A stretch of 64,000 bases of DNA from Planctomycetota bacterium (GTDB taxonomy: Bacteria; Planctomycetota; Phycisphaerae; UBA1845; PWPN01), in NCBI GenBank assembly GCA_022711465.1, contig JAKLEZ010000013.1, forward strand, positions 62,001 through 126,000. The letters are read 5' to 3'. Below are positions 55,695 through 64,000 of this stretch, piece after piece. The position numbers were made by a program, and so were the translations under genes. Below the pieces are notes generated by a model, which made no database searches, was not told the origin of the DNA, and saw nothing but the letters and a program-made list of their open reading frames with translations. The first letter of the stretch is position 1, and each line of letters opens with the position of its first letter.

Positions 55695-56531
55695 TCAGCC
55701 CGCCCGCTGCAGTTCCGCCAGGCGTTGGCGAACGAGTCGTTTCTTGGGCTCGGGCATGTCCTCCTCGGCCAGGAGCGTGTTGCAGCCTTCGATGAACATG
55801 GACAGCCCGTGTGACCAGGGCCAGACCCGCTGTTCAGGTGAACGGGCGGCGACCATCTTGAGGAAGCCCTCAAACTCCTGGAAGTAACTCCCGTAGATGT
55901 GAAACGAGTCCACGATGTGGCAGTACTCGCCGATCGGGACGCCGACCTGGCGGGCGACGTCGGCCTGGAGCTCGACGAAGGCGTACATGTTCATGAACGC
56001 GGCCTTGAAAGCGTCGTTGCTGCGCATGTGGACGTGCATGTTGAGCCGCCCGTTCTGAACACGGAAGTACATGCGTTGCAGGCAGGCAGGGTCGTGGATG
56101 CCAAGGTCGGCCCAGGCCTTCCAAGTCACCGCCTGGGCTCGGCGGGTGAAACCGCACGTCTTGAGGAGGTTCACGCATCCGGCGATCTGGTCAATCCGCT
56201 CGGGCAGCCCCGGCACATCGTACGCGAACAACCGCTCGTGATAGGTGTATTCCCACTTGCCCTCCTGGGGGGCGATCCAGTGATCGTGGACGCCGTAGAG
56301 GACCTCCGCCCGGTATTTCTCGAGGTCTTCGAGCCCGCCGGGAAACGCCCGGTGGATGCGCGGGTCCGAAAGCGGCTCGGTGACGTGAATCATGGCGATC
56401 ACGTCGCGGCTGTGGGGGTCGCCGGGTTTGTCATACTGCGTCGGGTAGCGGTCGCCATCGGCGTAACAGGCCAGCACGGCCTTCTCCCAGGCCAACGGCA
56501 GCGTCTTCTCCACCATGTAGATGCTCTTCAT
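55695..56531 (-). CDS. thymidylate synthase family protein, archaeal-type divergent ThyA
   Basis: The 278-residue sequence aligns with the core of thymidylate synthase: catalytic Cys150 (DPACLQRMYF), the phosphate-binding R-S-x-D quartet Arg160, Ser161, Asp163, the base-recognising Asn171 (FMNMYAF), and Asp198/His201/Tyr203 (VDSFHIYG). The canonical PCH is ACL, so the His after Cys is missing, as I recall for archaeal ThyA; dCMP hydroxymethylases belong to the same superfamily. It may methylate dUMP, or modify another pyrimidine nucleotide. GGAG lies 6 nt before the ATG. Confidence 0.75.
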   Translation of the reverse strand: MKSIYMVEKTLPLAWEKAVLACYADGDRYPTQYDKPGDPHSRDVIAMIHVTEPLSDPRIHRAFPGGLEDLEKYRAEVLYGVHDHWIAPQEGKWEYTYHERLFAYDVPGLPERIDQIAGCVNLLKTCGFTRRAQAVTWKAWADLGIHDPACLQRMYFRVQNGRLNMHVHMRSNDAFKAAFMNMYAFVELQADVARQVGVPIGEYCHIVDSFHIYGSYFQEFEGFLKMVAARSPEQRVWPWSHGLSMFIEGCNTLLAEEDMPEPKKRLVRQRLAELQRAG

Positions 56532-56654
56532 CGCGGTCTCCGTGACAGTCCCGAATGCTCCCGGGGCGCCAACCTCACGGCCGCCAAGATACCGAGCGCG
56601 GCGGACGAGTCAATTGAATACCGCGAGGATCGTCATGCGCCGCCTGTGAAATGA

Positions 56655-58202
56655 CTAATGTCGGTGGAGTAGCTCATCAAGCTCGGAGCAGCGGACCAGT
56701 CGGGCGCCGGCCAGGAAGGCCAGTAGTCCGGTGAGGGTCAGAATCGCCACCTTCAGCAGTGAGGAATGGGCATAAGCCTGCCAGTCGCTCAAGATCCGGT
56801 TCACGCTGAGCACCGCCAAGGCCATGACCACCGTGGCCGCCGCGGATCGGCCGGTGGATGCCAGGATTTCTCGCCAGGGAATGTGTGGCAGCCGCTTGCT
56901 CAGGAACCAGATCAGCAGACCATCCTGAATCACCGCGCAGATGGTGGTTGCCAACCCGATTCCCGGCTCCTCCAGGGGGAACACCAGGATCAGGTTGAGG
57001 GCCAGGTTGGCGGCCACCATGCCCCCGGCGATACGCAGCGGCGTCATCGGGTCCTTGATGGCGTAATACGCCCGGACCGCGATCTGGTTCGCCCCGAAGG
57101 CCCAAATGCCGGCGGCGAAGGTGATCACCGTGTTCGCCACCCGGACCGTGTCCACCGCACTGAACTGGCCACGTTGGAAGAGTACCTGGACCAGCGGCTC
57201 GCGGATGAGAATGAGCCCCACCGTGCAGGGCAGACCCTCGAACATGACGATGCGCAGGCCCCGGGCCAGGGTCTTGGAGAGTCCGGGCAGATCGTTCTCG
57301 GCCGCATGCCGGGTCATGGCCGGGAAAATCGCGGTGGCCAGGGCGATAGCGAAGACCCCGAGTGGGAACTGGTAAAGCCGCTGGGCATAGCCAAGCACGG
57401 CCGGGCCGCCGACGTGCGAGGTCACGAAGGCGTACGCGATCAGGCTGTCCAGAAAGGCATTGATCTGGATGGCGCTCAGGCCGATGGTCATTGGGACCAT
57501 CGTTCGGGCGATGGTCCGCACGCATTCATCGCGTGTATCGATGGCCAGCGGCAGGCGCAACCCGGTGCGGCGCAGCGCGGTCCATTGCCAGCTGAGTTGG
57601 ACCACGCCGGTGAACAGGACGACGATGCCCAGAACGTAAGCCTGGGGTACCAGGTTGTCCCGGGCGAAGATCCGGACGGTCGCCAGCATGGCGACGATTT
57701 CGAACACGTTCAGCAGGATCGGATTGGCCGCGGGCACCGCGAATTGGCCGAAGATGTTCTGGATGCCGCCCAGGATGGCCGAGGCGCAGATGAAAACCAT
57801 GTAGGGCAGCATGACCGCGGTGAGGCTGAGCGTCAGCAGATTGCGGTCGGTGGGTTCCACGAGGGGCCACAGCGCCAGGACGACCAGTTCGCCGGCCAGG
57901 GTCAATGCCACCAGAACGACGAGCAGCAGTCCCATCACCTTGCCGCTCAACCGGTCGACGGCTTCGCGTCCGCCGCGATGGAGCTGATCGGTCAGGACCG
58001 GAATGCTGGAGGCGGACAGGGCCCCTTCGCCGAACAGCCGGCGGAACAGGTTGGGGACCTGGAATCCGACGGTGAAGGCGGACATGACCCAACCGGCTCC
58101 GAAGACGTAGGCGAAGAGCATGTCCCGCCCGAGCCCGAGAATGCGCGAGACCAGGGTGAGGGCGCTGATGATCCGGGCCGATTTCAGAACCGAGACGGAC
58201 AT
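56655..58202 (-). CDS. murJ: lipid II flippase MurJ
   Basis: The 515-residue MATE-like membrane protein has about 14 hydrophobic segments. It starts with the conserved SARIISALTLVSRILGLGRD and contains VPNLFRRLFGEGALSASSIPV, the signature of MurJ/MviN flippases that move lipid II across the cytoplasmic membrane for cell-wall synthesis. I start at ATG 58202 by homology; the frame is open upstream to 58421 with unlikely Arg/Pro-rich content, and no Shine-Dalgarno sequence is visible. Together with the amidase it supports a peptidoglycan wall in this organism. Confidence 0.9.
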   Translation of the reverse strand: MSVSVLKSARIISALTLVSRILGLGRDMLFAYVFGAGWVMSAFTVGFQVPNLFRRLFGEGALSASSIPVLTDQLHRGGREAVDRLSGKVMGLLLVVLVALTLAGELVVLALWPLVEPTDRNLLTLSLTAVMLPYMVFICASAILGGIQNIFGQFAVPAANPILLNVFEIVAMLATVRIFARDNLVPQAYVLGIVVLFTGVVQLSWQWTALRRTGLRLPLAIDTRDECVRTIARTMVPMTIGLSAIQINAFLDSLIAYAFVTSHVGGPAVLGYAQRLYQFPLGVFAIALATAIFPAMTRHAAENDLPGLSKTLARGLRIVMFEGLPCTVGLILIREPLVQVLFQRGQFSAVDTVRVANTVITFAAGIWAFGANQIAVRAYYAIKDPMTPLRIAGGMVAANLALNLILVFPLEEPGIGLATTICAVIQDGLLIWFLSKRLPHIPWREILASTGRSAAATVVMALAVLSVNRILSDWQAYAHSSLLKVAILTLTGLLAFLAGARLVRCSELDELLHRH

Positions 58203-58736
58203 GGGCGGAGAGAATACTGCCCACCGCATGGGCGAACAAGCGGCCTGTCGTGGGATCCGGCGGGGGAAGTCGCCTCGGGAATCCTGCGAGGGCCGCGGAC
58301 CGTTGGCGGGCCCTTCGCCCCATTCAAAGTGTTTTTCTGGGCCATCGTCACCAGCCGGAGCCCGCCGCGCGGGGCGTCTCCTGGATGGGCCCCCGGGGCA
58401 TGCAGACGGGCGGCTGCGCAATAAAAACGGGATGTCCGCATCTCGGCCAAGATGAGGACATCCCTGTGGGAAAGGGAAGAGGCCAGGGAGATCATCGACC
58501 CAATCGCTCTGTTCTCTTATACGCCCAGTCGGCGATTTGGTTCACGTTCTCTTACCCTATTATAGGCGGACCGGACCCGATTATCTTTCATCCGATGGAG
58601 GATTTCAGGTGCATACCCATACGTCGGCTGGCCAACCGGGGTTCCGACAGCCTGCGCCTCTGCGGTGAGGCAGCTTGATCGGCTCGTACTTTCGAACGGG
58701 CGATCGGCTTGTGTGTGTTTCTCGGGGCGCCCGCCC
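58203..58736. other. intergenic region with A+T-richer segment and paired direct repeats
   Basis: No gene in these 534 bp. The A+T-richer segment 58500-58620 holds GTTCTCTTA twice (58511-58519 and 58546-58554), 35 bp apart. On the minus strand it has a TATAAT (58559-58564) pointing toward murJ, but with no good -35. It is a candidate regulatory region for murJ. Confidence 0.4.
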
Positions 58737-61700
58737 TCACGGGTTCGGCATGGAGGCGGGGGCGGAGGCGGGTCGCGATACGACTGGAACAGGCGTGGTC
58801 GGCTCGGCCGGCATGCGCTGCTTGACGAAGGCCTGCAGCTCCGGATTGTCGGGAAAACGCTGTGTCAGAGCCATGAGAGCGGACTGGAAGCGTGCCGGGT
58901 CATCAAGGGCTTTCTCCGCTTCGGCCAGATGGTTCATGGCCGTCAGCGAGTCGCCGATCTCGAGCGAGACGTGGGTGGCCAGTAAGCGGGTGTTAGGCCA
59001 GTCGGGAGCCAGTCTCAGGCTCTTCTCCATGGCGTCGGCGAACCACGTGGGGCGATCTTTCGGCGGAAAGAGACTGGCCATCTGTTGACAAAGCTCGCTG
59101 TAGCCGAGGCCTACCACGTAGTTCAGCTCCGCCTCGCTTTTGGCTTCCCGATTACTCGTCAGTTGCCTGCGGGCCTGCTCCTCGTTGCCGCAGGCCAGCA
59201 GATAGAAGGCCAGATTGCGGTTGACGGCCCGGGTGTGATCCGGGCCGCCGGTCTTCGGCCACCGCTTGATCGAAGCCTGGCAGGATTCAAGCGCTTTTGC
59301 CGGTTCGTTCGGGAAGGCCAGCAGCAGGTACTCGGCCTGGTCGATGAGGGCCAGCGAGACCGCGGTGGGGAATCGCGGCTCGATTCGCTGGGACAGTGCG
59401 GCGGCCAGGCCGGCCAGGTCCGCCGCCCTGGCGAACTCACGGTTCAGCATCTGGGTTCTGGCCGCCAAGCGGACGGACTCGGGGATGTACGTTTCCAGGC
59501 AGGCTTTGGGATCGGAGTCCTGCAGGGCGGTCCGGGCGGCCTGGACATACCGGTCGAGCAGCAAGGAAAGGCTCTCGTCATCCATGAGCGACTCGATCGC
59601 GGCGTTGAATCCGTCGATCAGGTCGAGGCCCAGGGGCGAGCCCATCTCGAACGAGGCCGGCCAGAACGGTCCGCTTCGGAGCGGGAGTCTCAGGAAGTCG
59701 ACGCGGTCGGTCAGGGACCTGTCGTCACACGCCCGGAACGCGCGCAGGCCGTGGACCGGGTCAAGCCGATCCCGCTGGAACTCGGCCAGGAGCAGGGCCC
59801 GGATCCTTGGCAGATAGGACTGCGCTTTCTCGATCAGACCAAGCTTCTCCTGGAGATGCTCGATCTGTTCCTGAATCATCTCAACATCGGCCATTCGCCC
59901 CGCCGCGTTCGGGTAGCCCGGCATCCGCGTCAGGAGCATCTCCCCGTTGGCGAGAGCCTTCTCTCGGTACGCACCGAAGGCGGCCACATCCTCGCGGATC
60001 AGATCCAGGACGCCGACCGGCAGCCGGTCCGGCCGCTCCTGACGGACCAGCATTCTCTGGAGCTGTTGCCAGCGATAGCCAGCCGCCTGCGTTGCCGTCA
60101 TGTTGGCCAGGTTGGCCGCCGAAAGTTTCGCCTCCACGGAGAGGCGGCCGCTCGCGGCAATTTCCGCCTCCTTCAGGGCCGGGTCCCACTCCATCTTGGA
60201 CGAGTGCTTGGTGACCGCGTAGTCGGCCAAGGCACCCTGCCAGTCCCGCGCCGATATCGCCAGCGTCGCTCCGCAGACCACCACGCCGGCCCCGAGTCCG
60301 GCCACCCGAGCCAATCCCCCGAATCGCCGGGCAGGCAGAGTGGTGTCCTCGACGCCGCGCGATGCCGCCCAAAGCAGGCCCACAACCGTCCAGTAGATGA
60401 GCGGCAAGCCCGGCATTCGAAGACCAACGTCCGTGGCTTCACAGGCCACAATCCCCACAAACGAGCCAAGCAGGGCGAAGATCGTCCATCGCTCACAGCC
60501 CGTCTTCGCCCGCTGCAAGGCGACCATGCCTGCCCAGCAGGTTGCCGCCAGAGCCAGGGCCGTCAGAATCAGACCGACCAACCCCAGGTCGGCCAGAATC
60601 TCCAGCCACTCGTTGTGGGCGTGCCCGAGCATCTCCGCCGGGAAGAGGCTCGGGTTCAACTCCGCTTCGTTCCGTGAGAAGGCTTGAGCCAGAAGCACGT
60701 AGCTTCCCTGGCCGTGCCCGATCAGCGGCCGCTCCATGAACAGGCTCAGGGCGTACGACCAGCAGTAAAGCCGGAACACGGCCGTATCCGTCCGCCGACT
60801 CAGCCAGACGGCGGCCAGAATTGCCAGAACCACGAGCATGACCACCAGCAGGATGCGCCGCTTCCTGCCCGTCGCCAGACAGCAGCCGGCAATCATGAGG
60901 CCGACGGCCAGTCCCATCTGGGGACCGCGGGAGTCCGCCCAGTAGAAGGCCCATGAGAGGATGATCAACACTACACCCGAGACAGCCAGGCCCCAGATCA
61001 GCCGGGTGGCGGCCGAATCGGAGCCTGACGGACCACTCGAAGATGCACCGGAACGAGTGATACCCGCCAGTCGCAGCCCCGCCCCGACGAGGCCGCCGAC
61101 TGCCATCATGATCCCCGGCAGCAGACATGCGGCGAAAAAGATCGGGTTGCCGATTGGGAACTTCAAGCGCTGGGCGGGGGCTCGTTCGATGTGGTACCAG
61201 ATGCCAATGACTGCGGTGACCACAAGCACCGCGGTGAGTCCAAGGGCCACGTACCGGACGCCTCGGCTGGTCAACGTGCGGCCAAGGGCGATGGCCCAGA
61301 GGACGAAACCCAATTGGCGCAGCCCCTCGCCCCACGCAACCTCGGGCCAGGGTGACCACCGGTAGCTGAGGATCGACCAGGCGGCCATTAACAGCAGGAA
61401 CACTTGGGCGAGGTCCGATGAAGGAATGTCCCGGCGCAAGGCCGCCGAGTCCAGGCCGCGGGCCAGACCCGCCTCAGCCGATGGGCCTTCTTCGCGGCGC
61501 GATCTGCCGAACCAGGCGGTCGCGGCTACCAGGACGACGATGGCCGTACCGACCCCCTGCACCAGCCACTTGATCTCTACGCCCTGGCGGGTGGGATACT
61601 GGTGGTTGAAGACCATCAGACTGGTCAGGGCTCGCAGGGCCGAGCCTGGTTTCCAGGGCTTGTGGCCGACCTCAACTCCCTCGCCGGCGCTGATCAGGAG

Positions 61701-61838
61701 ACAGCATGCGGCCAGAGTCACGATGGCTACCACGACCAGGACCTGTTCCGCAACGGTCAGCCCCGGCCGGTTGCCCTCCGCGCCCAGCAGCGGCTCGTTC
61801 TCGGTGATCCCTGTGTTGTTGATTGGCGATTCGGACAT
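58737..61838 (-). CDS. O-antigen ligase/polymerase-like (Wzy/WaaL) membrane protein with C-terminal helical-repeat domain
   Basis: The 1,033-residue protein starts with about 12 hydrophobic segments (residues 25-540). These include the Wzy_C-type loop ERPLIGHGQGSYVLLAQAFSR and GHAHNEWLEILADLGLVGL, whose GHG and HNE motifs characterise O-antigen ligases and polymerases. The C-terminal 450 residues are helical and TPR-like (YSELCQQMASLFPPKDRP, MNHLAEAEKALDDPARF). Such fusions are common in planctomycetes. It may polymerise or ligate a surface glycan. ATG 61838 gives MSESPINN; an upstream frame to 61976 is unlikely. Ribosome-binding site weak. Confidence 0.8.
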   Translation of the reverse strand: MSESPINNTGITENEPLLGAEGNRPGLTVAEQVLVVVAIVTLAACCLLISAGEGVEVGHKPWKPGSALRALTSLMVFNHQYPTRQGVEIKWLVQGVGTAIVVLVAATAWFGRSRREEGPSAEAGLARGLDSAALRRDIPSSDLAQVFLLLMAAWSILSYRWSPWPEVAWGEGLRQLGFVLWAIALGRTLTSRGVRYVALGLTAVLVVTAVIGIWYHIERAPAQRLKFPIGNPIFFAACLLPGIMMAVGGLVGAGLRLAGITRSGASSSGPSGSDSAATRLIWGLAVSGVVLIILSWAFYWADSRGPQMGLAVGLMIAGCCLATGRKRRILLVVMLVVLAILAAVWLSRRTDTAVFRLYCWSYALSLFMERPLIGHGQGSYVLLAQAFSRNEAELNPSLFPAEMLGHAHNEWLEILADLGLVGLILTALALAATCWAGMVALQRAKTGCERWTIFALLGSFVGIVACEATDVGLRMPGLPLIYWTVVGLLWAASRGVEDTTLPARRFGGLARVAGLGAGVVVCGATLAISARDWQGALADYAVTKHSSKMEWDPALKEAEIAASGRLSVEAKLSAANLANMTATQAAGYRWQQLQRMLVRQERPDRLPVGVLDLIREDVAAFGAYREKALANGEMLLTRMPGYPNAAGRMADVEMIQEQIEHLQEKLGLIEKAQSYLPRIRALLLAEFQRDRLDPVHGLRAFRACDDRSLTDRVDFLRLPLRSGPFWPASFEMGSPLGLDLIDGFNAAIESLMDDESLSLLLDRYVQAARTALQDSDPKACLETYIPESVRLAARTQMLNREFARAADLAGLAAALSQRIEPRFPTAVSLALIDQAEYLLLAFPNEPAKALESCQASIKRWPKTGGPDHTRAVNRNLAFYLLACGNEEQARRQLTSNREAKSEAELNYVVGLGYSELCQQMASLFPPKDRPTWFADAMEKSLRLAPDWPNTRLLATHVSLEIGDSLTAMNHLAEAEKALDDPARFQSALMALTQRFPDNPELQAFVKQRMPAEPTTPVPVVSRPASAPASMPNP

Positions 61839-61920
61839 GGTTGTGGTCTCAGATGAGCAACCGGCTTTCAGCCACCGGTTTTCTTCACTTCGGCCCATAG
61901 AGCCTATCTCACTGGGGAGT

Positions 61921-61970
61921 GTGGGACAGGCTTCCAGCCTGTCACTTGACCGGCAAGATGCCAGTCCCAC
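61921..61970. repeat. REP-like nested inverted repeat
   Basis: An outer 7-bp pair GTGGGAC (61921-61927) / GTCCCAC (61964-61970) encloses a perfect inner hairpin GACAGGCT-TCC-AGCCTGTC (61925-61943). The sequence resembles dispersed intergenic GTGGGACAGGC elements I recall from planctomycete genomes. A second copy in this window was not found. Confidence 0.5.
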
Positions 61971-62031
61971 GCCCAACGGGATAGACTCTCAGTCGACAGA
62001 TGGGCTAACCGTCCGTCGTGCTTACCCAGTC

Positions 62032-62592
62032 TCACTTCTCATCTTGTCTACCGGCCCATTCCACGTCGGTCACTCCAGCCTCGCGGTTCGCCTGACGGGC
62101 CCAGGCAAAGAGCAGGTCGCCCAGTCGGTTCAGATAGACGATGATCTCCTCGCGAATCGGCTCCTGCCGGTGGAGGGAGACCACGGTCCGCTCGACCCGC
62201 CGGCAGCAGGTCCGGGCAATGTGCAGCCGGCCGGCCAGTTCCGTGCCACCGGGCAGGATGAAATGCCCCAGTGGACCGGTCACTTCGCAAGCCTCGTCGA
62301 TCCACGCCTCCAGCCTCCACACCTCTTCCACCCCCACGTGCTGGGCACGGGGCACGCTTCGAGCGGCGGGAGGCGTGGCCAGTTCGGCCCCGATCATGAA
62401 CAGGTCGTTCTGGACTCGCTGGGCACGCTCGCCAATCACGCTCTCGCCGGCCGCGCATCGGCACCAGCCCAGCAGGCTGTTCAACTCGTCCGCCTCGCCG
62501 TACGCCCAGACCCGCGCATCGCTCTTGGGCACCCTGCTCCCGTCGAAGAGCGACGTTTCTCCATGATCGCCATCGCGCGTATACAGCTTCAT
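62032..62592 (-). CDS. cob(I)alamin adenosyltransferase, PduO/MMAB type
   Basis: The 186-residue enzyme makes adenosylcobalamin from cob(I)alamin and ATP. The N-terminal ATP-binding signature YTRDGDHGETSLFDG and the later AYGEADELNSLLGW, RVERTVVSL and VYLNRLGDLLFAWAR match the PduO/MMAB family. ATG 62592 gives the usual MKLYTRDGD beginning; the upstream frame to 62721 is unlikely. Its Shine-Dalgarno sequence is weak. It complements the cobalt importer and the corrinoid protein elsewhere in the window, though not in their operons. Confidence 0.9.
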   Translation of the reverse strand: MKLYTRDGDHGETSLFDGSRVPKSDARVWAYGEADELNSLLGWCRCAAGESVIGERAQRVQNDLFMIGAELATPPAARSVPRAQHVGVEEVWRLEAWIDEACEVTGPLGHFILPGGTELAGRLHIARTCCRRVERTVVSLHRQEPIREEIIVYLNRLGDLLFAWARQANREAGVTDVEWAGRQDEK

Positions 62593-62755
62593 TCCCTGCA
62601 AGCTACAGAGAGCCTCCCGGTCGGTCAACGCGGGCGGGCTCCGTGAGGGCCGATCATAACAGGTGACAGAGGGCCCACACGTTTCGAGCCCCAGATGATT
62701 TACGCCCACGGCGCCGAACACCGCGGCCCGACACTACGGCGCGCGGCCGGTGAGT

Positions 62756-63313
62756 TCACCGGTAAAACGCGGTCGCCAGTACGATAGCCGCGATCACGCC
62801 CACCAGGTCGGCCAGTAGAGCCGCCGCCAGCGTGTGCCGGATGCGCTTAATGCCAATCGACCCGTAGTACACGGTCAACACGTAGAACGTCGTCTCGGTA
62901 CTGCCTTGAATCACCGACGCCGCATACCCGATGAAACTATCCGGGCCGTGGAACTTGAACAGATCAAGCATGACCCCGCGCGCCCCGCTGCCCGACAACG
63001 GCCGGATCAGGGCCAGCGGCAGCAACTCCAGTTTGTCCACGTGCTCGCTCAAGCCAGCCCGGGCCATGAGCCACCCCAGCCCGGTCTTCAGGTCGTCCAG
63101 CGCCCCGCTCGCTCGGAAAACCGCGATCACCGACAGAATCGCTACCAGGTAGGGAATGATCATCACCGCCACGTCGAAACCCTCCTTGGCCCCAGCGACG
63201 AAGGTCTCGTACATTGGCACTTTCTTGCCCCAGCCGGCCAGGATGATCGCCAGGAAGATGGCCGGCACCGCCCATTGGCTGACAATCTGGATCTGGTCGA
63301 GGAATCCGGTCAT
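62756..63313 (-). CDS. spmB: SpmB-like nucleoside-recognition (Gate) membrane protein
   Basis: The 185-residue membrane protein has about five hydrophobic segments and the SpmB core PLSGSGARGVMLDLF, followed by GPDSFIGYAASVIQGSTETTFYVLTVYYG, a Gate-domain signature. In Bacillus SpmA and SpmB act in spore-core dehydration. In non-spore-formers the family is thought to be a small-molecule transporter of unknown substrate. Its ATG overlaps the spmA stop codon by the ATGA arrangement, so the pair is translationally coupled. Confidence 0.85.
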   Translation of the reverse strand: MTGFLDQIQIVSQWAVPAIFLAIILAGWGKKVPMYETFVAGAKEGFDVAVMIIPYLVAILSVIAVFRASGALDDLKTGLGWLMARAGLSEHVDKLELLPLALIRPLSGSGARGVMLDLFKFHGPDSFIGYAASVIQGSTETTFYVLTVYYGSIGIKRIRHTLAAALLADLVGVIAAIVLATAFYR

Positions 63314-64000
63314 GACTTCACCTCCTCGTCACCCTTGCCCTCGGTCGCCGGCTCGGATCTGTCGGGCGGGGCGTCGGCTGGAGAGGCCGGGTGCACACGC
63401 TCCGCGGCCGCCGGCATCGGGTAGAACCGCTGCAGGAATCGGGCGGCGAAGATGGCCGCCACCGTCGTGCAGAATCCGGCGATCATCATGGCCACGACCG
63501 GACTGGCCGGGTCCTTGCTGCCGGTGGCGATGCGGTAGCCGATGATGCTGAACGGGACCAGCGTCAGGCTGCCTGTGTTCATCGCCAGAAATGTCGCCAT
63601 GCTGTTGGTGGCCGTGTCCTGGGTCGGGTTCAGCGTTTGCAGTTCCTTCATCGCCTTGAGGCCGAGCGGGGTGGCCGCATTGTCCAGCCCCAGCATGTTG
63701 GCGGCCATGTTCATGACGATCGCGCCGCCCGCCGGGTGATCCTTGGGGATGTCGGGGAACAGCCATCTCAGCAGCGGTCGGAGCAGCCGGGCGAGCCCTT
63801 CGATGAGCCCGGCTTCGTGGGCGATCTTCATGAACCCCAGCCACAAGGCCATGATCGCGATGAAACTGATGCAGATGTCCACGCTGGCCTTGGCCGCGTC
63901 TACGGCGGACGTGGTCAGCTTCTTGCCCATCTCCCTCATCGCCTCCGCTCGGGAGGGCGACGGCTCCGCTGCCGAGGCCCCCGCCGCGGGCGCGGTCGTT
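63310..64000 (-). CDS. spmA: SpmA-like membrane protein, 5' end beyond the window
   Basis: The visible part carries the SpmA core: TSAVDAAKASVDICISFIAIMALWLG, then NMAANMLGLDNAATPLGLKAMKELQ and TATNSMATFLAMNTGSLTLVP. The frame has an ATG at 63939 but stays open without a stop to the window edge. Typical SpmA proteins have an additional N-terminal membrane helix before this point, so the gene very likely starts beyond base 64000 and an Ala/Pro-rich linker lies between. The C-terminal 35 residues are a charged Pro-rich tail. It is paired with spmB. Confidence 0.85.
   Translation of the reverse strand, partial: TTAPAAGASAAEPSPSRAEAMREMGKKLTTSAVDAAKASVDICISFIAIMALWLGFMKIAHEAGLIEGLARLLRPLLRWLFPDIPKDHPAGGAIVMNMAANMLGLDNAATPLGLKAMKELQTLNPTQDTATNSMATFLAMNTGSLTLVPFSIIGYRIATGSKDPASPVVAMMIAGFCTTVAAIFAARFLQRFYPMPAAAERVHPASPADAPPDRSEPATEGKGDEEVKS

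Overview
The window is high-G+C bacterial DNA. The gene content points to the phylum Planctomycetota, possibly a Phycisphaerae-like lineage. Pointers are the secreted dockerin/lamin-tail/CotH giant protein, the ThuA and DUF1080 domain fusion, HEAT-repeat and CxxC zinc-ribbon proteins of planctomycete type, two groEL genes around one groES, futalosine-pathway menaquinone synthesis (mqnD), and many Sec or lipoprotein signal peptides. No rRNA, tRNA, CRISPR array, prophage or intact insertion sequence was seen. The taxonomic call is inference from gene content only.

Layout. Bases 1-323 hold a cluster of DnaA-box-like sites, a possible replication origin or DnaA-binding locus. From 0.3 to 11.7 kb there is a GNAT acetyltransferase, three small lipoproteins, a 115-bp MITE-like element, a PIG-L deacetylase, a secreted HEAT-repeat protein carrying a receiver-like domain, an HDOD protein, a nucleotide-sugar dehydrogenase, and a corrinoid protein next to a DUF1638 protein. 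A barren kilobase (11.7-12.7 kb) precedes a 1,589-residue exported CotH/lamin-tail protein. A cobalt/nickel ECF transporter operon (cbiM-cbiQ-cbiO, 17.8-20.5 kb) follows, preceded by a NikR-like inverted repeat. Then come a hybrid histidine kinase, a small heme lipoprotein, a DUF1080-ThuA protein, an esterase, an APC permease and a TerC protein.

From 31.9 to 38.2 kb lies a protein-folding cluster: groEL1-groES-groEL2-dnaJ-grpE followed by two small zinc-ribbon genes (fmdB-like, yacG). From 38.4 to 44.0 kb a four-gene, all-envelope cluster of unknown function starts from a good sigma-70 promoter: a polytopic membrane protein, a conserved hypothetical, a lipoprotein and an RDD membrane protein. 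Next are a lipoprotein amidase, a phosphoesterase/PQQ-propeller fusion, a sugar epimerase, mqnD, acpS, a 35-residue zinc-ribbon fragment, a UvrD/PcrA helicase with pgi, a TIM-barrel-like hypothetical, an archaeal-style thymidylate synthase homologue, murJ, a giant O-antigen ligase/polymerase-like protein, a cobalamin adenosyltransferase and spmB-spmA. The spmA gene runs off the right edge.

Themes. B12/cobalt handling recurs (ECF transporter, corrinoid protein with DUF1638, adenosyltransferase). Cell-envelope genes (murJ, amidase, Wzy-like protein, nucleotide-sugar dehydrogenase, lipoproteins) dominate. The most unusual non-coding signal is a degenerate 7-bp repeat (GCTGANN). It occurs just upstream of three unrelated start codons, always in the gene's sense orientation, and each of those starts lacks an obvious Shine-Dalgarno sequence.
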